64,000 nt of DNA from JAYODZ01 sp965662735 (lineage in GTDB: Bacteria; Pseudomonadota; Alphaproteobacteria; RS24), in contig CBFIIU010000010.1 of the NCBI GenBank assembly GCA_965662735.1, positions 1-64,000 on the forward strand, given 5' to 3'. A program made the position numbers and the translations under genes. Under the pieces are notes generated by a model that made no database searches, was not told the DNA's origin, and saw only the letters and a list, made by a program, of their open reading frames with translations. Each line of letters starts with the position of its first letter. Position 1 is the stretch's first letter. This document shows, piece after piece, positions 62,468 to 64,000 of this stretch.

Positions 62468-63517
62468 ATGCGTTTAAGCGACTTTGATTTCACCTTACCG
62501 GAAGAGTTAATCGCCTTACGGCCCGTGGTGCCGCGCGATCAGGCGCGGCTCCTGCACGTTGCAGACACACAGGTGCACGATCATATTTTCGCCGACCTCA
62601 CCGAGCTGATCACGGCGCGAGATCTTTTAATTGTGAATGATACGCGGGTCATCCCTGCGCGACTGTCTGGCGAGCGTCGTCGTGGCGATGTATCTGCGCA
62701 GATCGACCTCACGCTCATCGACCGATTGCCCGATGGCGCTTGGCGCGCTTTGGCGAAACCAGCGAAGCGCCTGCAAGCGGGGGATGAGATTTTTTCAGGA
62801 GATGTCACCATCCGCGTTACCGATCGCGATGGCGCCGTCGTGACCCTCAGCTTTGACGAGCAGCAGCACTCGGCGCTGGAGACGCTTCAAAGAATTGGTG
62901 ATATGCCAATTCCCCCATATATAGCCAAAAAGCGTCCGCCCGATGCGCAAGATCGCCTCGATTATCAAACCATGTTTGCGCAAAAGGATGGGGCGGTGGC
63001 GGCCCCGACGGCGGGGTTACACTTTACGCGGGATTTGGTGGATCGTCTTGCTGGGCAGGGTGTTCAATTTGCATCCGTCACCTTACATGTGGGGGCCGGC
63101 ACGTTTCTTCCATTGGATGATGATCGCCTGCAAGGTGATCGTTTACATAGTGAGTGGGGGCAAGTCACAGATGAGACGGTTTCACTGATCGAACACACTC
63201 AAAAACGGGGGGGGCGCGTGATCCCGGTGGGAACGACCTCCTTGCGCATTCTCGAGAGTGCCGCGCGGTCTGGTACGCTGCGCGCTTTTTCCGGGGACAC
63301 TGATATTTTCATAAAGCCTGGCTATGATTTTCGCGTCGCCGATGGACTGATCACTAATTTCCATTTGCCGCAATCGAGCCTGTTCATGTTGGTTTGCGCC
63401 TTTGCCGGTACGCAGAATATGAAGGCGGCCTATGCGCATGCCATTGCATCGGGCTATCGGTTCTACTCCTATGGGGATGGTTGTTTTTTGGAGCGAAGAC
63501 ATGCAATTCACGCTTAA
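62468..63517 (+). CDS. queA: SAM:tRNA ribosyltransferase-isomerase QueA
   Basis: 349-residue queuosine enzyme adding the epoxycyclopentane ring to preQ1-tRNA. DFTLPEELIALRP at the start, NDTRVIPARLSGERR, GAVAAPTAGLHFT, HVGAGTFLPL and the C-terminal FHLPQSSLFMLVCAFAG are hallmarks. Its last 17 bp overlap the start of tgt in another frame. Confidence 0.96.
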   Translation: MRLSDFDFTLPEELIALRPVVPRDQARLLHVADTQVHDHIFADLTELITARDLLIVNDTRVIPARLSGERRRGDVSAQIDLTLIDRLPDGAWRALAKPAKRLQAGDEIFSGDVTIRVTDRDGAVVTLSFDEQQHSALETLQRIGDMPIPPYIAKKRPPDAQDRLDYQTMFAQKDGAVAAPTAGLHFTRDLVDRLAGQGVQFASVTLHVGAGTFLPLDDDRLQGDRLHSEWGQVTDETVSLIEHTQKRGGRVIPVGTTSLRILESAARSGTLRAFSGDTDIFIKPGYDFRVADGLITNFHLPQSSLFMLVCAFAGTQNMKAAYAHAIASGYRFYSYGDGCFLERRHAIHA

Positions 63518-64000
63518 GGCCCAGGATGGAAAGGCCCGTCTCGGGGTGATTGAAACCCCTCGGGGTAACATTCGCACACCGGCGTTCATGCCCGTGGGCA
63601 CGGCGGCCACAGTGAAAGCCATGTATCCTGATCAGGTGCGCGAATTGGGCGCAGATATTATTCTCGGTAACACCTATCACCTCATGCTTCGCCCGAGTGC
63701 TGAGCGCGTCGCGGCGCTGGGCGGCTTGCAACAATTTATGCAATGGGATGGACCCATTTTGACCGATAGTGGCGGGTTTCAGGTGATGTCGCTCTCGAAG
63801 CTACGCAAAATAACGGAGCACGGTGTTTCGTTTCAAAGCCATATTGACGGCCAGAGCTATATGTTGACGCCCGAGCGCAGTGTCGAAATTCAAACCTTGC
63901 TGGGGGCAAATATACGAATGGTCTTGGATGAATGTACGCCTTTTCCTGCCACCCATGAGGAAGCGCGCGTGAGCATGGAATTGTCGATGCGCTGGGCGGA
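63501..64000 (+). CDS. tgt: Queuine/preQ1 tRNA-ribosyltransferase Tgt (5' part, runs off the window)
   Basis: The first 166 codons are in the window. The start ATG at 63501 has GGAG 7 bases upstream and overlaps the queA end. The sequence shows PRGNIRTPAFMPVGTAATVK, then LGNTYHLMLRP and ILTDSGGFQVMSL with the active-site Asp region, and MVLDECTPFP near the edge. It swaps guanine-34 of GUN-anticodon tRNAs for preQ1, the step before QueA. Both tRNA-Asn(GTT) in this window and other GUN tRNAs are its targets. Confidence 0.95.
   Translation, partial: MQFTLKAQDGKARLGVIETPRGNIRTPAFMPVGTAATVKAMYPDQVRELGADIILGNTYHLMLRPSAERVAALGGLQQFMQWDGPILTDSGGFQVMSLSKLRKITEHGVSFQSHIDGQSYMLTPERSVEIQTLLGANIRMVLDECTPFPATHEEARVSMELSMRWA

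Overview
The window is a draft contig (a 10-N gap lies at 356-365) from an alphaproteobacterium. The evidence is gene content and order: pcm-tolC-DUF2497(popZ)-valS, erpA-xthA divergent from dgt, then dgt-argS-SPOR-nagZ-scpA-scpB-(ABC ATPase)-tatABC-serS-surE-LysM/M23-yajC-secD-secF, and gyrA-coaD-cyclophilin-queA-tgt. A complex I accessory subunit (NDUFS4 type), a general amino acid ABC transporter (Aap/Bzt type) and betaine-lipid genes also fit. The composition and the light-damage and phosphate-saving genes suggest an aquatic or marine free-living cell. The order or family cannot be fixed by eye.

Layout. 1-6.9 kb holds mixed metabolism: a thioesterase tail, a nitronate monooxygenase split by the gap, an SDR, FadH, a lone GT10 glycosyltransferase, an exported cyclase-family protein whose signal peptide contains a 4 x 18 bp repeat, and the NDUFS4-like subunit. 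6.95-11.03 kb is bounded by two copies of the 5' half of tRNA-Arg(UCU). Only the right copy is a complete tRNA. Between them lie a GST-like gene, the btaA-btaB operon for diacylglyceryl-homoserine betaine lipid, and about 600 bp of decayed-looking DNA. I read this as a small islet inserted at the tRNA gene.

11.1-20.6 kb carries a patatin-like lipase overlapping a PuuD-like amidotransferase, a Sel1-repeat protein, MetC, the aapJQMP transporter, a GNAT and a cysteine synthase. 20.6-27.0 kb is a probable photo-oxidative stress block: a ChrR-type cupin regulator plus an SDR converge on photolyase, FAD oxidoreductase, DUF1365 and cyclopropane-fatty-acid-synthase-type genes. This set resembles the RpoE-ChrR singlet-oxygen regulon of Rhodobacter, but the sigma factor is not in the window and the zinc ligands of the ChrR N-domain are missing. 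tRNA-Asn and tRNA-Cys follow.

27.6-64 kb is mostly conserved housekeeping: protein repair, TolC, a very short PopZ relative, ValS, IlvD, Fe-S insertion, DNA repair (XthA, UvrA with a Lys/Ala-rich tail, SSB sharing a divergent region with a LexA-type box), chromosome segregation (ScpAB), Tat and Sec export, cell-wall remodelling, tRNA modification (TrmFO, QueA, Tgt) and GyrA with Gln at the quinolone-determining position 83 (E. coli numbering).

Most promising for follow-up: the tRNA-Arg-bounded btaAB islet, the zinc-less ChrR relative beside its presumptive regulon, the in-frame minisatellites in two N-termini, and the reduced PopZ.
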